From: Latrodectus hesperus
Taxonomy: Eukaryota; Arthropoda; Arachnida; Araneae; Theridiidae
Assembly: GCA_037975125.1 (NCBI GenBank)
Contig: JAJQOW010000014.1
Coordinates: forward strand, 4,314,065-4,378,064
Direction of reading: 5' to 3'
Length of the DNA stretch: 64,000 nt
The notes below the pieces were generated by a model. That model was not told the DNA's origin, ran no database searches, and saw only the letters and a list, made by a program, of their open reading frames with translations. Shown here piece by piece: positions 60,587 to 64,000 of the stretch (positions are counted from its first letter, which is position 1; every line of letters begins with the position of its first letter). Position numbers and translations under genes: made by a program.

Positions 60587-61810
60587 ATGGAATGTAGTAA
60601 TCATTTGACAATTGCAAACCATAGTAATTTCATAGAAACTCATACTCTACCTAACTTGAAAATCTTTCAAATAAATTTAAGAAAATCAAAACCTCCTACA
60701 GATCTCTTACAAGTCACAGCTGAAAAACATGATGTGAAAGTTTTCCTCGTTCAAGAACCTTACATCCTGAATGAAAGAATTATCGGTGTCCCTTCAGCAT
60801 GGACGTACTGGATTTCAAAAAATTGCAAAGCAGCTATTATAGTTACGATGAGGGATTTAAAGCCAATCTTGGTCCATACCACTGAGACGACAGTTACAAT
60901 TAAAATTACAGTTGATTCCGAACCATTTAATATTATTTCAGCATACAATCCACCACCAAACTCTCGTTCCACCGATTCTGTTCCAAACGACATTTCACTC
61001 ACGCTTAATGAATTAGATACAGTTGTCAGAAAAATACAATCAGAAAACTTCCTCATCGGAGCAGATTTAAATGCACACAGTGTTAACTGGGGTTACCAAC
61101 ATAATGATACAAGGGGCGAACTCGTACAAGATTTTATTATGTCTAATAACATTTTTCTTCTAAATAACCCTAACTCACCACCTACATATCTTAATCGATT
61201 ACAACAAGGTTGGCCTGATTTAACTTTAGTATCTAATGGAAACTTAGCAAATACTATAAGCTGGAACGTTTTAGAAGAAGAGACACTCAGCGATCATCGA
61301 TACATATCAATCACCCTTAACAAAGCTACCAAATGCTTGAAGATAAAAAGATTCAAGACATCTTATGGAAATCACGCCAAATTTTTAAATCTGCTCAGTC
61401 CTTATATTCAAGATTTCCAAAAGTCTATTGATACAGCAAACACAAATTCTAAACTAGAAAATATAACTTCAAGACTACAAAGTACAATTTCCGAATGCTG
61501 CTCAAAATCTTTCGAAACCAAAAAACAAAGTTTAAGTGTTAAACCTACTTGGTGGTCTTTATCACTAGAAATCAAAAAGAAAGAACTCAAGGCCATAAGG
61601 AGAAGAATTCAACGTGGCCAACAAAATGAAAAAGAACAGTTCTGTAACATCTATAAAAGCAAAGTGGCTTCTTATAATAAATTAATTAGAGCTGCCAAGA
61701 AAAATGCGTGGATAAATTTCTGCTCAGCAGCCAAAGACCCATTTGGGAAAGTATATAAATCAGCGTTCAAAAAAGTATTCCACCCTCCAACCTTTTTAAC
61801 CCATCTTTAA
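60587..61810 (+). CDS. LINE-B ORF2, endonuclease part
   Basis: 407 open codons from ATG 60587. An apurinic-type endonuclease fills the first 240 residues: KIFQINLRKS at 25-34, LVQEPY 54-59 (metal-binding Glu), SAYNPPP 118-124, GADLNAHSVNWG 158-169, and the closing SDHRYISI at 235-242. All of these residues look active. A linker rich in Lys follows (about 320-385), typical of the stretch before RT. It lies 31 bases after ORF1. The frame is lost at 61808 just where RT should begin. Confidence 0.88.
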   Translation: MECSNHLTIANHSNFIETHTLPNLKIFQINLRKSKPPTDLLQVTAEKHDVKVFLVQEPYILNERIIGVPSAWTYWISKNCKAAIIVTMRDLKPILVHTTETTVTIKITVDSEPFNIISAYNPPPNSRSTDSVPNDISLTLNELDTVVRKIQSENFLIGADLNAHSVNWGYQHNDTRGELVQDFIMSNNIFLLNNPNSPPTYLNRLQQGWPDLTLVSNGNLANTISWNVLEEETLSDHRYISITLNKATKCLKIKRFKTSYGNHAKFLNLLSPYIQDFQKSIDTANTNSKLENITSRLQSTISECCSKSFETKKQSLSVKPTWWSLSLEIKKKELKAIRRRIQRGQQNEKEQFCNIYKSKVASYNKLIRAAKKNAWINFCSAAKDPFGKVYKSAFKKVFHPPTFLTHL

Positions 61811-62970
61811 ACATAATCAAAGGATCTCAACTGGACACAGCAAATAAGATCCTAGAAGATCTCTTCACAGAACATCAAATTCCCTTATCATTGCAACCAA
61901 ATTTTGATATTGAATTTACTCAGAATGACATACCCTTTAGCCAGGAGGAACTTGCACGAACAATAAAGTCTCTACCAAGGGGTAAAGCACCAGGATATGA
62001 TGGAATAGAAAACTGAATCCTTAAGAGCATACATAATAGCTATTCTAAGTTGATCCTATTCTTCCTGCATCAAATTTGATTGAGAAAGTTATAAAAGGAG
62101 AAACAATCCACCCTGGAGTCTTCAATATAGAGAGCAAAGTAAGAATACATGAGCAAAATCATAAACTATGTTACAGTGAAGGTTTTCTAACAATTTTCAC
62201 AGATGGCTCAAAAATAGAAGAAAAAGTTGGATCCGGAATGATAATATATTCTGAACTCGGATTACAAAGTACTTGGAGTACTGGGCTACAATATATATGA
62301 GAACACAGTATATCAAGCTGAAGTATATGCTCTGCGTAAAGCCATTCAAGTAGCTGCTTCACAACCTCTTCCAACAAACATCTGGTCAGATAGTCAAGCA
62401 AGCCTTAAATCTTTATCTAATCCTCTTAACAAATGTCCTATGGTACGCGAAATGCAAGATCTCCTAACAACTTCAGATAACATCAGGATTGGTTGGGTAA
62501 AGGCCCATCAAGGTACAGAAGGAAATGAGGCAGCAGACAGACTTGCAAAAGCGGCTGCCCTATCAAGTAATTCTTCTCAGGTCCTACCACTACCACGTTG
62601 TCATACCAAATCTTTACTTGATAACTGGATAATGGATCGCTGGCAGGAAGATTGGGATAATGGAATAACTGGAAGAAATGTTCACGAGATGATACCGAAA
62701 GTTAGCAGGAAAACCCTTAATTGGACAAGGAATGTGGTACTTTTCTTTACGGGCCACGGACCATTTCCATCTTACTTCCACAGGTTCCATATTTCTGATT
62801 CCAAAGATTGCACTTGTGGAAAAGAAGGCAATCCTTTCCACTTCTTGACAACCTGCCCCTTAACATTATCCTGGCATTTTGCCATACCCAGCGAAAATTG
62901 GAAGATCTTCTGGAAGAAGAGAATTCTGAAAAATCGTGCAGCGAGAGCAAAATTAAATAAAACAGTTTAA
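61811..62970 (+). pseudogene. LINE-B ORF2, RT stub and RNase H
   Basis: An RT start is visible (FSQEELARTIKSLPRGKAPG, about 61937-61996) and stops at 62014. About 60 bases later the sequence is already upstream of RNase H (62076), so the RT palm with its YADD/FADD motif is deleted. RNase H follows in two frames, with a shift near 62298: FTDGSKIEEKVGSGMII, then YQAEVYALRKAI, WSDSQASLKSL, and from 62440 HQGTEGNEAADRLAKAA. The C-terminus has CTCGKEGNPFHFLTTC and ends at 62970. Confidence 0.85.
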
Positions 62971-63396
62971 TTCCTAATAAACAATGAAAACTTAGTTTGT
63001 TGGATTGGTAACTCTTCTACAACTTAGTTAAAAACATGCTTTGACCAAAGTAAAGCTTTGTCTTTGAAAATATCAAAAACTTTTTGAATTTGATTTTTAA
63101 CATTTATATAATTATAATCAAGAACTTTGAAAAATTACAATTATAATGTCTATTGTATTTAATTCACCATAGACCCATTATATTGTCATATTGTTTTCAT
63201 CTTTACATTTAACCGGAAATTGATTGCAAATTTTAAGATATGTTGTAAGATAATCACACATGTTCAACTGTTGTAATAAAATAATTTTATATGTCATTTT
63301 TTAATATATCTTTAAATAAAAGTTCCAGCAGCTCCCATTAAACTGGTAAAGCTCCTTGGAGTTAGGTACAGGGGAGTTCGCTGGTGTCAATGTCAA
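62971..63396 (+). other. LINE-B 3' UTR
   Basis: From the ORF2 stop to the target duplication. It ends GGTGTCAATGTCAA, i.e. two copies of a 6-base unit in place of poly(A). Confidence 0.75.
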
Positions 63397-63409
63397 TGAA
63401 GATTATATA
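63397..63409. repeat. LINE-B target-site duplication (right)
   Basis: TGAAGATTATATA; the pseudogene frame resumes after it with DCRRIKFPDNN. Confidence 0.92.
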
Positions 63410-64000
63410 GATTGCCGCAGAATAAAATTCCCTGATAATAATTTAAAACCTAAACATCACTATTTATTGCATTATGCTGAATTATCTGTATTATTTGGAC
63501 CATTAATAAGAATGTGTACTTTGAGATTTGAAAGCAAACACAGTATTTTTGAAAAATTTGCACAAACATCTCACAGTTTTAAAAATGTTTGTTTAACTTT
63601 AGCTGTTCGTCATCAGTTAAGACAAGCTTATTTAAATGCAGGGCAACATTATCAACATAACATTGATACTGATGGGTGTGTTGAGTATGATGAGAAATAT
63701 ATTCTCTGATAAAATGAGAGAAACTGTAAAAAATTCTATTTTAAGAATTAATAATACTTTAACATCATACAATATAATTGTAAAAGGGACGCTATATAAA
63801 AAAAGGACAATTTGTAGTAATATATAAAACTGAGAATGGCCTTAGGTTTGGCAAAATATTAATAACTATTGTTGAAAACAATTCTGTTTATTTGGTAATT
63901 TCCCTTTTCAATTCAGTTTTGTGTTCTGATACACTATCCTATGTAATTACTGAAGAAAAGGACAAAATTATTAGTGTAGATATTGAAAAATTACCAGATT

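Larger units (their letters stand above)
59721..63396 (+). mobile_element. LINE-B: I-type non-LTR retrotransposon with internal RT deletion
   Basis: A 3.7-kb insertion with exact 13-base duplications. Contents: CCHC-bearing ORF1 (59729-60555, one frameshift), ORF2 with a complete endonuclease, the start of RT, then a jump straight to RNase H and the C-terminal Cys motif, then a 3' UTR of about 0.4 kb ending in two GTCAAT-like units. The RT core is missing. Gag-like knuckles plus APE and RNase H suggest the I group. It has several small lesions, so it cannot move by itself. Confidence 0.9.
57782..64000 (+). pseudogene. C2H2 zinc-finger / transposase-like protein, broken and split by LINE-B (continues past window)
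   Basis: Starts at ATG 57782, right after an acceptor-like TTTCAG. The first 140 codons hold C2H2-type fingers (CIRCSYSS...H...H; CVIAECNRQF...H...H; CPFSNCNSSF...H...H). The later parts match a widespread animal family of transposon-derived proteins that I know only by its motifs: LGDNLGSHGIEGFVENF, YFCRYCLIT, HVCLPGLPPFLAHDILEG, and, beyond the LINE, LKPKHHYLLHYAELSVLFGP with MCTLRFESKHSIFEKF. Frames shift or stop near 58605, 58735, 58974, 59060, 59300, 59560, 63706 and 63810, so it is dead. LINE-B sits at 59721-63396; without it and one copy of the 13-base duplication, the frame runs on without a break. Whether it was a host gene or the transposase of a mobile element is not known. Confidence 0.75.

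Overview
The window is AT-rich arthropod nuclear DNA. Two host genes have spliced exons of typical arthropod families, there is a U1 snRNA gene, and most of the rest is transposons, tRNA-derived SINEs, satellite DNA and long (TA)n tracts. The mix of BEL/Pao, RNase H-bearing LINEs and several SINE families ending in (AAC)n, with a carboxylesterase whose body is one large exon, fits a chelicerate, perhaps a spider. That is an inference from style, not something the sequence proves.

Host genes. The last three exons of a GMC oxidoreductase lie on + at 1679-1856, 3924-4146 and 6795-6939; its 5' part is off the window. A type-B carboxylesterase / cholinesterase-like gene lies on + (45892-47404 and 48565-48709) with an intact catalytic triad. 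Its start codon must be in an upstream exon. A well-conserved U1 snRNA gene lies at about 22697-22857 (+).

Mobile DNA, left to right. (1) 8190-17780 is a full-length LINE ('LINE-A', APE-RT-RNase H) with exact 12-bp target duplications. It is interrupted at 13031-17634 by a BEL/Pao LTR element on the - strand with its own 5-bp duplications. The BEL copy keeps a 1360-codon open frame but has lost most of integrase, and its upstream LTR lacks U3. (2) 19640-20682 is a 5'-truncated Jockey-like LINE. (3) 36385-38600 is a satellite array with a unit of about 292 bp. (4) 42072-43037 is a decayed Tc1/mariner element (-). (5) 52855-55330 is a decayed LINE (-) carrying a SINE insertion. (6) 57782 to the window end is a broken C2H2-finger / transposase-like gene, split by a second LINE ('LINE-B', 59721-63396) with exact 13-bp duplications; removing it rejoins the frame. 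SINEs, a two-copy MITE family rich in TGACGTA boxes, duplicated segments and hairpins fill the spaces.

The host genes show no shared pathway. The window's main interest is the layering of insertions, each dated relative to its neighbours by target duplications, and the unusual deletion structure of the BEL copy. No new defence-like or metabolic gene system was found.
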